From positions 372,001 to 436,000 of the forward strand of contig QJNS01000020.1 in the NCBI GenBank assembly GCA_004154925.1: a DNA stretch of 64,000 nt, read 5' to 3'. Below, piece by piece: positions 25,960 through 39,399 of this stretch. A program made the translations under genes and the position numbers. This DNA comes from Monosporascus cannonballus (taxonomy: Eukaryota > Ascomycota > Sordariomycetes > Xylariales). The notes under the pieces are model-generated. The model was not told the origin of the DNA. It searched no databases and was given only the letters and a program-made list of their open reading frames with translations. Each line of letters starts with the position of its first letter. Position 1 is the stretch's first letter.

Positions 25960-26334
25960 TGTGACGGCTAGGCGGTTTAACCAACTATTAAACCTTAGTC
26001 GTACGGGTTTATGTTAGCAGGAGTATTGTGGGAATCTGAGCAATAGATATAGTAACGTGTTACGTTTCGTAATACTAAGAGTGCCTTAGGTAACGATGTT
26101 GTATTGTAAGCTAAAGTTATTTAGATTATGGAAATAATAAGCGTATATATTTTTCTTTTTTTGGCTTAATTACTTATAATTATACGGCTGGTAATGATCA
26201 TAATCGTTTGCGATTTCCTTTGATTACCTTTGATTACTGGTTTGGCAGTGATTACTGTTACGTAATTTATAAAGTAGTTCGTATAATCTCTGTTTTGACC
26301 GTCCCTTAAGGCCGGAGTTTGTTAGATTGTAACA
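25960..26334 (-). repeat. 3' LTR of the 25960-32703 chromovirus
   Basis: On the plus strand it begins TGTGACGGCTAGGCGG and ends GGATTGTAACA-like (RIP-altered). The outer ~80 bp (left) are nearly clean, the inner part is degraded. Confidence 0.92.
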
Positions 26335-26744
26335 CGATTTTCCTTTTCCCAAAATCTTGCCCTTAAGTTCTTTTTTTTTCGTTTGGTAAGAATCCTTTTT
26401 TTTGTTCTTAATTATATCGTTTCGCATTTTTAAAATTCGTCGCGTTTCTCGTTTTTCTATCGTTCGTCGTGCTGACCTCGTAAAAGCCTTTAACGAATTA
26501 TGGGTACGAAGTTATGTTTTGCTTTTATTGTTTTTCGAAAAACATAAAGTACAAAATAATGGAAAACGTTTTAAAGTATAAAGAATATATTAATCGAGGC
26601 CGATCCTGTGATGGTACCGGCGTACCTATTTTTTTCTTATAAAATATTTATCGCAAATATTAACATTTAAAATGCAAAAAAGCGCTTATTAAAAAACGAT
26701 TGTTAAAACTTTAAAGGTTTCATCTTAAGATTTAACGTCGTTAT

Positions 26745-27065
26745 TAGAAAAAGATAAATAAAGCTTTTTCTCGTTTTATTCGTTTACGTAAATAAAAGGC
26801 GTTAGTTCGTTCGAACGGTATTATTATAATATAACGTAAGCTTTAATCGCTAAATAAGTTAAAGGAATAAAAACGTTAGAAATAAAATTAATTAAAGACT
26901 GCCGTTATAGCTATTACGTCAATATATATCGCGGCCGATTAGCTCGATATCCCGGTTATTAATTAATCGGTTATTAATTAGAACGCGCCCGTTATTATTA
27001 GTAAAAATTTTAATAGGCGCTGGGCGTTAATAAGGTTTTTGGCGGATTTTCAGATATTTTTGGAG
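26745..27065 (+). pseudogene. Conserved antisense ORF, copy in the 25960-32703 element
   Basis: On the plus strand, opposite to pol, between the 3' LTR and the chromodomain, the frame reads KAFSRFIRLRK, ALVRSNGIIII, SLNKLKE and a later aromatic/aliphatic tail. It is RIP-damaged. Position, helical basic segment and tail match the antisense frames in the other chromoviruses of this window. Role unknown. Confidence 0.5.
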
Positions 27066-30000
27066 TTTAGGTATTTTTTCTGTTTAATTAGGTACTAGGT
27101 AAGTTCGTTTTATTTTCGTATATTAAAAATTTTTTTATTTCGTATATTTGTTCGTCTTTTATTTTTATATCGTTATATGCTGCATATATCTTAATTATAT
27201 CTGTTATTAATTCGAATAAAAAATATAAAAAATTAGATAAAGTTTAACTTTTGATAAAAGTTCTAATTAGTAATTATTTTCTAAGATTTGTTTAATAATT
27301 TTATATGGACCGATATACTTAAAGTCGAATTTTTTGTTAGGTCGTTTTGTTTAAATGTTTGTTGTAACGAAAATAACCATTTTCCTTTTTTGAAAAGTTA
27401 GTTTTTTTATTCTTTTTTGGTTATAATATTTGTTTATTTAATTTTGTACGAATTTTAGTTCCGTTTTTATTTTTTGATATAATTATCGTAATTATTTTAA
27501 CGTAAGGATTATTTTAATCTTAATTAAACTATCGTCTTGTATTTTTCTGTAAATTTTTAGAATAAAACCAAAATTTGCGTTTGTAAATATTATTTTAATA
27601 CTTTTGTAATAGCTGGTATTATAAGTTAATTAAGTAATAAGTAATTTTTTAACCTAGTTATTTTGTTCGTAATTAATATAATATTGTAAATAAATTTTTA
27701 AAATTTGGTTTATTTATTTTGTTTATTTATCCGTTTAAGGTTTAAATGCGTTAAATAATTTTGTAATTTAAGCCGATTTATGTTATTAGGCTTTATCAAA
27801 ATTTAAATACGAATATTATTCCTTTATTTGAAATAATTTTTATTAATAATCCGTATATGTTAAAAATATATTTAAAGAAAATGTATGTTATTTATTCGGC
27901 GTTTATGTCCTTATAATATGGTAAAAAATAAAAGAATTTTGTAAATCGGTCGACGATTACAAAAATATTGTTATAACATATTTCCATAGGTGGATTTTCT
28001 GATATAGGAAATTTAATAATAAAATCGAATATAATTAAATATTTTAGTCGCTTTACGATTAGTAATAGCTGTAATTTTCCGTAAGGTTTGAATCGTTAAG
28101 TTTTTGCTTTGGCGCAAATATCGTATTGCTATATGATTTTTTGTATTATTAATTTTATTTTAGAAAAAAAATATATACGTTAAAGCCGTTTTAAAGTTTT
28201 ATGGATTTTTAAAGATCTGTATAATTAATATTTATGTATTTTTCGTATTAAATCCTTTTAATATTTCTTTAAAACTTATATTTTGTCCGTTTTTTGGTTT
28301 ATTAAAAAATTATCGTTATATTATTAAATGTTTTGGTATATGTTAAACGGTATTACTCGAATTATCGTAATTTGTCGTAAGCGTAAATGTTTTTTTGTAA
28401 TAGTATCGAAAATTATATAACTAATTTTAATTAATTGTTTTGAAATTTAGTTATTTATTTAAGGTATTTATTTTGTTATTTTTTAAGTTTTTCCTATGGA
28501 TAATAACGAAATCAAAGTTCGTTAATTTTTTTACGTATTTTAATTATTATTTTGTAAGCTTTTTGGTTATAGTAAATCGTATAAAATTTTAATAATCCGT
28601 ATAAACTTTGACTTAGTATAAGTTTCCCTTTAGGAAATATTTAAATTTCCGAAATATCATAATAATGGCAATAAATTCCTTATTTAGAATGCCGTAATTA
28701 AATTCGGCTTTTTTTAATTTGTACGAAAAATATTTAATAAAGTATAATTTGCCTTACTTATTTTGTTATCCGATTATTACGTTTAATACGTAATCCGAAA
28801 TATTAATTTTTAACTTAATAGAACAGTTTAAGTTATATATAATTAATATTGGTTTTGTTAATAATTATATTTTTAATATTTCGAAATACTTTTTCCGTAT
28901 TTGGCATCCATTTAATTTTTTTCGTAAGGTTTATTAAAAGTATAATTATTTTGCTGAAATTTCGAATAAACTTTTGGTAATAGTTGGCGAATCCAAAAAA
29001 TACCTATACCTTTTTTATTATTAATGGCGTTTGTTATTCCATAATTATAACGATTTTCTTAAAATTTATTTTAATATATTTTAAGGTGATAATATATTTT
29101 AGATATTTTAGTTTTTGCGTATAGAATTAATTTTTTTCGCATTAATAAATAATTTTATGTTTTGTAACGCTTAAAAAATTTTATAAATATATTTTGCGTA
29201 TTTTTTTTCCGTTTTTGAAAAAATAAGAATATGGTCGAGATAACAAACGACGAAAACATTAAGGTATTTTCGTAATACGTAATTTATTATCCGTTAGAAA
29301 GTTATTAATACGTTCGTAAATCCTATTAACGTAACCAAATATTTAAATAATTTATATTTTGTTTTAAAAATTATTTTTTATTCGTATTTTTTTTAAAATC
29401 TTAATAAAGTTATATTTATTTTTAAGATTAAATATTATAAATTATTGGGTTCCGTAAAATCGGTTTTTTACTTTTGTAATTAAGGGTAATAATATTTGAT
29501 TTTTAATAATAATATCGTTTAATTGTGAATAATTAACTATAAATTATAATTTTTCGTTTTTTTTGGCACGAAAAACATAAAGTATTTGATTAGTAATTTC
29601 GAACGTCGAATTTATTTTTTCTGTAACCGATTTTTTAGGTACTTTTTAAAAGTACGTAATTTATTTCCCTTAAGGTTATAAATAAGGTAAAATTTTGTCG
29701 AGGATTTTTTTTAAGAATTATTTTATAATTTTATTCGTTATGCTTTAATAATTTCGTATCGAGTTTTTTTCTAAAAAGTTATTTATATTTATAATATTAT
29801 AATAATATATTAATTAGACTTTCTGATTTTTGGGGTTATTATTCTTATTATTTTAAACCGTTATATAATTACTTTAATTTCGTTTTAATAATAATAACGA
29901 TAGGTCGTATTCTTTTAATACTCGTTTTTTTTATATTTTGACCTTTTAGGTAATAAGGTTTTTGTTATATTTTTATGTTTATATTTATCGTTACTATTAA

Positions 30001-30900
30001 TCGAATATTAAAATCTTAATTCTTTTCTTTTTTATTTGTTAATAAGGAATAAAACGAATTTTATTTAGTTAGTTTTACCGTTAATCAAAATTCCGTATTA
30101 CCGTATTTATAATAATCTGAAAATTATATTATAATTCCCGAATAAAACGATATCGAAATTAACTGTTTAGTATCGTCCTTAGATAAAAATCTTAAAGTAA
30201 TTAATTTCGCATATAATCTTTTTATTATCGTAAGCGAATTCTTAATTTTCGGTATTTGTCGTTATATAAGGTTTTAATTTGTATATTTATAGTAATTTAA
30301 GCTTATTAATTATATCCGGTATAATGTAATTTCCGCCTAAAGTTCCGTAATTTATTATTGCGGTATATTAATACGTTCCGATTTGTATATTTAAAGTAAT
30401 AAAATTATTAACGTTTTTTATCGTTACGTTCAAAGCTTTTTTTTGAGAATTTTTTCTAATTTTTTGGGTTTTGTTATTTTGCAGCTTTTTTATAAATAAC
30501 TTTTTTTAACTCCTATTCGAATTTGTCGAATTTTATTTATATTTTTTCGTTTAGCGCGTTAAGTTGTTATATTTGTTATTATTACCGGCGTATTATTTTT
30601 TTAAATCGTACTAATTATTTTTGATTTTATTATAATTCCTTTCTTTATCGAATAAATTATTTTCTTATATTATTAATTATATCCCGTTATACGTCGTCCT
30701 AATTATCGTTCTAAAGATCTTCTGTAAACTAACATATTTTTTTTAATAATTTTTGTTTCGTAAGGATTTATAATAAATATTAATTGAAAATAAAGATCCA
30801 TAATAACTTTTTGGCAGTATTTTTTTACGTGCGTTAAATTAACTTTTTTCCGTCCGGTAATTATATCATTTAAAATGACAAAAAGGGTTTTCTTGCAGGC
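27000..30900 (-). pseudogene. Pol relic of the 25960-32703 chromovirus
   Basis: RT lies at about 29700-29200 on the minus strand, with MFFVPKKTKNYNL-type start motifs and an active site read as YLDH followed by ILIFSKTEKKYAKY (YxDD with the last Asp changed). The RT/RNase H junction reads FFGFANYYxKFIRNFSKI at about 28930-28990. Integrase extends over about 28400-27300, and a chromodomain sits at about 27150-27000. Stops are RIP-type throughout. It would have encoded the replication and integration enzymes of the element. Confidence 0.75.
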
Positions 30901-31299
30901 ATTATTTTTCTTTAGGCCAGTTTTTTGTTTTGGCTAATTACTAAACATTTCCTAAGGTTATGATTCGAAAATATAGATATTATTACTTATCGTCCTTATT
31001 ATTTCCGATACGATTTAAAAAGTCGAATCCCTTATAGTATATTCGGGTAATTCGTTCGTAAATATGTTATTTTTATTTTTCGTAATTAGGATATTCTTGT
31101 TGTCGACAGTATATGGCGTACATTTTGCCATATCGGTTAAATATTTCGAAATAAACTTTTTTTGTCCAATTTTGGTATTTGCGTAATTATTTTCGTAAGG
31201 CTTTTTGCTATATTCGCATTACTTATTAAATTAGCTTTTTAGCTTTTCGTATTCCGCGTTAAATATTTTATCGTAATAGTCCTTATTAGATTTTTTGTC

Positions 31300-32267
31300 G
31301 TAAACCTGATACGTATTTAACTTGGATTATATTAATAATTTTCTTATTATTTTCTTAGTTATTTTTAGATTATTTTTCCGGTATAAGTATTTAATTATTT
31401 TATCGTGGCCTTTTGGGTTTTTTATATTTATAAATTGTATATCTTATTTTGCCATAATTAAAGTATTTAATCTGGCTTTAGTTTTATTTGTAAATAACGC
31501 CGAATTCTATAGGTCTTAACGCCGTTCTATAAGAAATAGGAAATATATTTCGTTTTTTCCCTTTATTAAACTTATTATATCCCGAACGTAAGGCATATTA
31601 TCCTTTTTTCTTTTATTATTTTTCAAATTATCGATTATTAATCTTAATTGCTTTTACGATATACCCGTTTAAGGCAATTAATTTCTTAATCCGAATAATT
31701 TTATTTTTTATATTATTTTTTAATTTTTTATAAAATATGTCGATAAAAATATTAATTTCGTTATTTTTTTATTTTGATTTAGCCGTAAAGCTTTTAAAAA
31801 TTATAACATATTTAAATACAAATTTTTTTGTAGGAATTATAAAAATTATTAAGCCGTAATTTGTTTTTTATTCGGATTATCGAAATTATCGTATATTTTA
31901 TTTTCGAAATTGGTATAAAACAAAAAAGTTTTATTAATAAAATCCTTTTTATTCGATTTTCTTATTTCTAAGAAATTTCTTATAATAGGTTTAAATTAAT
32001 TAACAGTATTTCCGTTAGGCATATTTTTATCATTAAAACCTTATCCGCCGGATCGCTAAGATCTAGGAAACGAAGGTAAATTCGTGCCTAAATTAAAAAG
32101 ATTTGCGAGTTATCTTTCCCATTATAGGGTTTCGGCTTTTTAGACTTTATACGGGCAAAAAAGGTTTAGGCAGGTGGCGTAACCTTAATTTGTTAAATTT
32201 CTTTTTCCAGTTCTCGGATTCGAGCCTAAAGCTGCTAAATAAATATTTCCTAAGTGCCGGTTGACAT
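31300..32267 (-). pseudogene. Gag relic of the 25960-32703 chromovirus
   Basis: The frame starts at the ATG at 32267 (MSTGT...), just inside the 5' LTR, and runs through ARIRELEKEI and FFARIKSKKPKPYNGKDNS. It then passes a WFKPIIRNFLE-like matrix block and ends in a zinc knuckle at about 31395-31455 whose cysteines have become tyrosine. Several in-frame stops replace Gln codons. The same Gag is better preserved at 39986-40180. Confidence 0.75.
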
Positions 32268-32327
32268 TTTAACAGTATTAAATATTATTTAAAATTTCAC
32301 GATATTATTAAACAAAAGTTTGTAATA

Positions 32328-32703
32328 TATAATGGCTAAGCGGTTTAACCAATTATTAAACCTTAGTCGTACGGGTTTATATTAGCAGAAGTATCGTGGA
32401 AATTTGAGCAATAAATACAGTAACGTATTACGTTTCGTAATATTAAGGGTGCCTTAGGTAACGATATTATATTGTAAGCTAAAGTGATTTAAATTATAGA
32501 AATAATAAGCGTATATATTTTTCTTTTTTTTAACTTAATTATTTATGATTATACGGCTAGTGGTAATCATAATTGCTTACGATCCCCTTTGATTATTTTT
32601 GATCACTCGCTTGGCAGTGATTACCCTCACGTGACTTATGGAGTGGTCCGTATGATCCCTGTTTTGACCGTCCCTTGAGGCCGGAGCTTGTTGGGTTGTA
32701 ACA
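32328..32703 (-). repeat. 5' LTR of the 25960-32703 chromovirus
   Basis: 376-bp repeat. The outer right ~100 bp are clean and carry TCACGTGA at 32627-32634; the inner left end is RIP-altered (TATAATGGC for TGTGACGGC). Followed by AAGAG. Confidence 0.92.
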
Positions 32704-32708
32704 AAGAG

Positions 32709-33168
32709 AGTGTGTGCATTATTAAAAGAACGCTAAACATTCTATATATCATTTCTATATAATAACTATAAGGTCGTGGCAGGGTAATTGCTTTATAAGT
32801 GGTTGCTCGTTTCTTTTTTAGTGAAGAAAGACAAGTTTTAAACTAGTTCTTAACATATTCGTATTGTTCCTTTTATTCTGATCCCAAAATATTTAATACA
32901 TATATAGTAGATAAATATATCTGTTAACTAAGAAGGCAAAACAAAAATAATAAATATACGTTTAGAATAAGGCTGAAGATTTATATTTATTATTTAGTAA
33001 AATATCGAAATATAAATATTAATAGAAAATAAATATAAAACTTTTATAAACTAATTATTGCGCGAAATATTACGTTTAATTGGGATTTTTTATGAGTTAA
33101 AAAGAGAAAAAACAATTTGTTTAGTTATTAACAAACAATTTGTTAATGCGTTATATATTTTTAAATAT
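32709..33168. other. Intergenic AT-rich spacer
   Basis: Host sequence between insertions; moderately AT-rich, with no reading frame or repeat that I could identify. Confidence 0.5.
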
Positions 33169-33173
33169 ATAAC

Positions 33174-33307
33174 TATTACGGTTTAAGGATACCGAACAAA
33201 GCTCTAGTATATATACAGTTGTAAGCACTAGGATGATTGCGGCAATTGCGATCATTCCATCAATCTTTTAAGCTCCGGTGGTGCAGCGATATAGTGCAGC
33301 CGTAACA
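33174..33307 (-). mobile_element. Solo mini-LTR, copy 1 (134 bp)
   Basis: The sequence is bounded by RIP-altered TG...CA ends (TATTACGG...GCCGTAACA) and by an exact 5-bp duplication ATAAC (33169-33173 and 33308-33312). It is homologous along most of its length to 43535-43665 and, inverted, to 62699-62841. Strand is set as opposite to the 62699 copy. The size, ends and 5-bp duplications fit solo LTRs of a small retroelement; no full element is present in this window. Confidence 0.85.
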
Positions 33308-33547
33308 ATAACTAAAAAAACAAAAATTCTTATTTTCGATACGCTTAATATATAAAACGCTATACGTTATAATTATACCGATGCCAAAATCGTAAAATAT
33401 TCTATTTTCGAATAAAAAACCTTAATCGATAGCAAATTCAAAGATTAAAATTAAAAGATAAAAGATTTTATAAATAAATTTAAAATTAATCGAAAACTTT
33501 TAATTTTTTAAAATATTTTTAATCCGGAAAGTAAAATTTAAGAAAGT

Positions 33548-34024
33548 TGTTACGGTATTAAGTGACATCTCGTAAGTATATAGAGCAGAACAAGACGGTT
33601 AGTGTTCGAGCTGATAACGTTTTACTTTTAGTAATATAATGGTTACGCCCTTGTTTTCGTTTCGTAATAATTTGTCAGCTTTTTTATAAGTTGTACGTTT
33701 TATTTCTAGATTAGGCAGCTAATTTATTCCGTATGTAAGAAGTATATACGAGGCGGATTTTTAATTAACATAATTATTTTAAATATAAGGCTTAAATTAA
33801 TATATAATTCGAAAATTACCGAACGGTTAGGCAATTTTTAATAGAAGGTTTTTAATTTTTAATTAATTATATCGGAAAAATATAATTCAAAAAAAGACTG
33901 ATTGTTACAGTATTAAGTGATATTTCGTAAGTATATAAAGTGGAATAAGACGGTTAATATTGGAATTAATAACGTTCCACTTTTAGTAATATAATAGTTA
34001 CGTTCTTATTCTTATGTCGTAATA
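33548..34024. mobile_element. TRIM-like non-autonomous LTR element, copy B
   Basis: 477 bp with 122-bp terminal direct repeats (33548-33669 and 33903-34024) around a 233-bp interior homologous to copy A at 11950-12427. The flanks are AAAGT (33543-33547) and AAAGC (34025-34029), an exact duplication if one C-to-T RIP change is allowed. No coding capacity. A purine-rich run (AAAAAAAGACTGA) precedes the right repeat. Confidence 0.85.
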
Positions 34025-34158
34025 AAAGCGCTTAAAAAGCTAAATTTACTACTATATAAATAATTTAATTAAAAAAACAATAACAAACTTTCTAAGTTCT
34101 TAAATAAATATATTATAATATAATGTTAAATTTAAAATCTTAAAAAATAAGATTAACT

Positions 34159-34509
34159 TATAACGGCTAGGCGGTTTAACCAACTATTAAACCTTAAGTC
34201 GACGGGTTTATGTTAGCAGAAGTATCGTAAGAATCTAAGCAGTAAATACAATAACGTATTACGTCTCGTAATACCAAGAATACCTTGGGTAACGATATTA
34301 TATTACAAGTTAAAGCTATTTAAACTATGGAATTAATAAGCATATATATTCTTCTCCTTTAGCTAGATTACCACCGATAAATTAGTAATCCGGCTCATTA
34401 ACTTATTACCAATAAGTTAATAATCTATTACGTAACCTAATTCACATAATTTTCTTGGCCTTTTCCATTACGATCGTTCCTGGAGGCCATAACTTGTCAG
34501 GTCGTAATA
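34159..34509 (-). repeat. 3' LTR of the 34159-40816 chromovirus
   Basis: 351 bp, plus-strand start TATAACGGCTAGGCGG (RIP-altered TGTGACGG), end GGTCGTAATA. Contains an inverted-repeat region (34365-34440) also visible in the partner LTR. Confidence 0.9.
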
Positions 34510-34959
34510 CGATCTCCCCTTTCCCAAAATCTTACTCTTAAAATTTCTTTTTCTCCTAGTAAGTTTTTTTTATATACCTTTAACATATCTTCCGGTATAT
34601 TCAAACGTAGTTTTTGCAAATTCGAATAACGACTTACCTTAGCTAATTTAATTAAATTCGAAAGTTTTAACGCAATATCTTATTTTCTCTATTCTGCTCG
34701 GTAACTTAATTACCAAATAATAAATAAGGTTTTTCGTTATAAGGAATATATCCGTCGAGGTCGTTCGTATAACAGAATAAAAATCCTTATTTCCATAATT
34801 AATTACCATATTACAAAATCGAAAAAATAAAAAAAAAAGTTAACGGCCGAAAAGTCTTTATCCGAAACTTTTACGCGTTTTTTTTTTCGCATACGTCGTT
34901 AATATTAGCTCCATTAATCTTAGGGTACGAAATTTATTAATTACGCCCTTTAATCTTTA

Positions 34960-35140
34960 AATAATTCCAATAACCTTACATAATTAAAATCGGAATCCGT
35001 AATTAAAGTTCAGGCCTTAAAAAAAGTAAACGTTATTAATTGGAATACAGTAAACTAAGGGCTTCCCTCCGTAAATCTCGTAAACTGGGATGCCATTATT
35101 TCGGATAATTCCGCCGTTGCTAATAAAAATTCTTCAACAG
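34960..35140 (+). pseudogene. Conserved antisense ORF, copy in the 34159-40816 element
   Basis: The plus strand, opposite to pol, reads KSESVIKVxALKKVNVINW, NTVNxGLPSVNLVNWDAII and SDNSAVANKNSSTG before running into the complement of the chromodomain. The N-terminal part is decayed. The Trp/Asn/Ile tail matches that of the copy at 26745-27065. Confidence 0.5.
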
Positions 35141-35149
35141 GCACTGGGC

Positions 35150-38100
35150 GCCAATAAAATTCTTGGCGGGTTCTCAAGTATTTTCGGAATCTGGGTATTT
35201 TTTCCATTTAATCAGGTACTAAGTAAGTCCGTTTTATTTTCGCATATTAAAAATTTTCTCTACCTTATATACCTATTTATCTTTTACTACCATATCGTCC
35301 TATACCATATGCACTTTGATTATATCTGTTATTAAGTTAAATAAAAAAAATATAAAAAATTAAATCAAATTTAATTTTTGGTAAAAATTCTAATTAATAA
35401 TTATTTTCTAAAATTTTCTTAGCAATTTTATATAAACCGATATACTTAAAATCAAATTTTTTACTAAATTATTTTATTTAAATATTTTTGTAACAAAAAA
35501 AACCATTTCCCCCTTTTCGAAAATTAATCCCTTCAATCTTTTCCGGTTATAATATTTTTTTTATTTAATTTCGTACAAAATCCAGTTTTATTTTTATTTT
35601 TTGGTATAGTTATCGTAATTATTTTAACGTAAGAATTATTTTGATATTAATTAAACCGTTATTACGTATTTTTTTGTAAATTTTTAAAATAAAACCAAAA
35701 TTTACGTTCGCAAGTATTATTTTGATATTTTTATAATAATTAATGTTATAAGCTAATTATATAATTAATAATTTTTCAACCTAATTATTTTATTCATAAT
35801 TAATATAATATCGTAAATAAATTTCCAAAATTCAATTCGTTCGTTTTATTTATCTATTTATCTATAACTTAAATATATTAAATAATTTATAATTTAAACC
35901 GATTTATGCTATAAAACCTTGCCAAAATTTAAATACAAATATTAATACTTTATTTAATATAACTTTTATTAATAATCCATATATATTAAAAATATGTTTA
36001 AAAAAATATGTGTTAATCATTCGGTATTTATATTTTTATAATATAATAAAAAATAAAAGAATTTCGTACATCTGTTAACGATTACAAAAATATTATCGTA
36101 ATATATTTTTATAATTAAATTTTTTTAATATAAAAAATTTAATAATAAAGTCAAATATAACTAAATATTATGGTCGCTTTATAACTAATAATAACTATAA
36201 TTTTCCGTATAGCTTATATCGTTAAACCTTTGCTTTAATGCAAATATCGTATTACCGTATAATTTTCTATACCGTTAATTTTATTCTAAAAAAAAAGTAT
36301 ATGCGTTAAAATCGTTTTAAAGTTTTATAAATCCTTAAATATCCGTATAACTAATATTCGTATATTTCTCGTATTAAATCCTTTTAATATTTTTTTAAAA
36401 CTTATATTTTATTCGTTTTTTAATTATTTAAGAAATTATCGTTATACTATTAAATTCTCTAATATATATCGAAAGGTACTGCTCAAATCGTCGCAATTTG
36501 TCGTAAACGTAAATATCTTTTTATAATAGTATCAAAAATTATATGGCTAACTTTAACCAATTTCTTTTCGAAATCTGGTCGTTTACTTAAAATATTTATT
36601 TTACCATTTTTAATCCTTTTTTGTAAATAATAACGAAATTAAAATTCGCCAATTTTTTTACATATCTTAATTATCATCCTATAAGCTTCCTAATCGTAAT
36701 AAATTGGATAAAATTTTGATAATCCGTATAAACCTTAACCTAATACAAGTTTCCCTTTAAGAAATACCTGAATTCTCGAAATGCCATAATAATAGTCATA
36801 AATTCCTTATTTGGAATGCCGTAATTAAATTCGGCTCCTTTTAACTTATACGAAAAGAATGTAATAAGGTATAATTTGCTTTAATTATTTCGTTATCCAA
36901 TTATTACGCCTAATACGTAATCCGAAATATCGGTTTTTAATTTAACGGGGCGGTTCGGATCGTACATAATTAATATTAACTTGCTAATAATAATATTTTT
37001 AATATCTTAAAATGCTTTTTCCGTATTTGGCATTTATTTATATTCTTTTTTTTTCGTAAAATTTATTAAAAATATAATTATTTTGCTAAAATTTCGAATA
37101 AACTTTTTGTAATAATTAACAAATTTAAGGAATACCTATTTTTTTTAATTATTATTGGCGTTTGCCATTTTATAATTATAACGATTTTTTTGGGATTTAT
37201 TTTAATATGTCCTAAAATAATAATATATTCCAGATATTTTATTTCCTATATATAAAATTAATTCTTTTTTACGTTAATAAGTAACCTTACGTCCTATAAA
37301 GCTTAAAAAACCTTATAAACATATCCTGTATATGCTTTTTCCGTTTCCGAAAAAATAAGAATATCGTCGAAATAGCAAATAACGAAAATATCGAGGTATT
37401 TTTATAATACGTAATTAATTATTCGCTGGAAAATTACTAATACGTTCGTAAATCCTATTAATATAACCAAATATTTAAATAATCCGTATTTCGTTTTGAA
37501 AATTATTTTTTATTTATATCTTTTCTTAATTGTAATAAAATTATATCCGTTTTTAAAATCGAATATTATAAACCATTTAATTTCGTAAAATCGGTTTTTT
37601 ATTTCCGTAATTAAAAGTAATAATATTTAATCCTTAATAATGATATTATTTAATTATTAATAATTAACTATAAATTGCAATTTCCTATTTTTTTTAAGTA
37701 CGAAAAACATTAAATATTTTATTAATAATTTCGAAAATTAAATTTATCCTTTTTATAACCGATTTTTTAAATATTTTTTAAGAATACGTAATTCGTTTTT
37801 GTTAAAATTATAAATAAGGTAAAACTTTATGGAAAATCCTTTTTAAAAAATTATTTCATAATTATATTCGCTATATTTTAATAATTTCGTATTAAGTTCC
37901 TTTTTAAAAAGTTATTCGTATTTATAATATTATAATAATATATTAATTAAATTCTTTTACTTTTAAAATTATTATTCTTTTTATTTTAAATCGTTATTTA
38001 ATTGCTTTAATTTTACTTTAATAATAATAACGATATATCGTATTTTTTAATACTTATTTTTTTATATTTTATTTCTTTAGGTAATAAGGTATTTATCGTA

Positions 38101-38900
38101 TCCTTATGCTTATATTCGTTATTATTATTAATTAAGTCTTAAGATTTTAAATTTTTATTTTTTCATTTATTAATAAGAAATAAAACAAATTTTACTTAAT
38201 TAATTCCGCCGTTAATCAAAACTCTGTACTGGCATATCTATAATAATTTTAAAATCATATCGTAATTTCCAAATAAAATAATATCGAAATCAACTATTTA
38301 ATATCATCCTTTAACAAAAATCTCCAAATAATTAATTTCGCGTATAATTTTTCCGTTATCGTAAACAAATTCCTAATTTTTGGCATTTGTTGTTATATAA
38401 GGTTTTAACTTATATTTTTATGGCAATTTAAGCTTATTAATTATATTTGATATAATATAATTTCCGCTTAAAGTTCCGCAATCCACCATTACGGTATATT
38501 AATATATTCCGATTCGTATATCCAAAGTGATAAAATCGTTAACGTCTTTTATTATCGCATTTAAAATTTTTCTTAAAAATTCCTTTTAATTTCTTTGGGT
38601 TTCGTTATTTTGCGGCTTTTTTATAAGTAACCTTTTTCTTTTAATTTTTATTCGAATTTATTAAACCTTATTTATATTTTTTCGTTTAACGCATTAAGTT
38701 ATTATATTTATTATTGTTACCGGCATATTATTCCTTTAAATCGTATTAACTATTCCTGGTTTTATTACAGTTTTTTTCCTTATTAAATAAATTATTTTTT
38801 CATATTTGCAACTATATCCCATTATATGTCATTTCGATTATTATTCCAAAAATCTCCCGTAAACTAACGTATTTCTTTTTTAATAACCTTCCTTTAATAA
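35150..38900 (-). pseudogene. Pol relic of the 34159-40816 chromovirus
   Basis: The minus strand carries RT with an intact YFDDILIFSETEKAY active site at about 37335-37390, RNase H and integrase relics over about 37300-35400, and a chromodomain next to the antisense frame at about 35150-35260. Frequent RIP-type stops. Domain order is that of a chromovirus pol. Confidence 0.75.
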
Positions 38901-39399
38901 AATTCTGCCGTAAATACCAATTTAAAATAAAAGTCCGTAATAACTTTTTAATAATACTTTTTTACCGTACGCTGGATTAACTTTTTTTCCGTTTAGTAAT
39001 TACATTATCCATAATAATAAAAAAGGTTTTCCTATAGGCATTGCTTTCTTTTAAGCTAACTTTTTGCTTCAACCAGCTACTAAACATCTCTTAAGGTTAT
39101 GGTTCGAAACTATCGATACTATTACTTATCATTTTTATTATGTCCGGTACGGTTTAAAAAATCGAATCCCTCGTAATATATACAGATAATTCGTACATAA
39201 ATATATTATTTCTATTTTTCGTAATCGGGATAATTTTGTCGTCGACAATATATAACGTACATTCTGCCATATTAATCAGATGTTCCGGAATAAACTTTTT
39301 TTATTTAATTCTAATATTCGCGTAATTATCCTTATAGCGTTTTTTATCGTATTTGTAATATCTGTAAATTAACTTTTTAATTTTTTATATTTTTCGTCA

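Larger units (their letters stand above)
25960..32703 (-). mobile_element. Complete chromovirus (Ty3/Gypsy), minus strand
   Basis: LTRs at 25960-26334 (375 bp) and 32328-32703 (376 bp) are flanked by the exact duplication AAGAG (25955-25959 and 32704-32708). Length is 6,744 bp. Gag, pol and chromodomain relics read on the minus strand, so the right LTR is the 5' LTR. A polypurine tract (GGGAAAAGGAAAATCG on the minus strand) abuts the left LTR. Gag resembles that of the element at 34159-40816, whereas LTR middles differ, so these are sister subfamilies. Confidence 0.93.
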
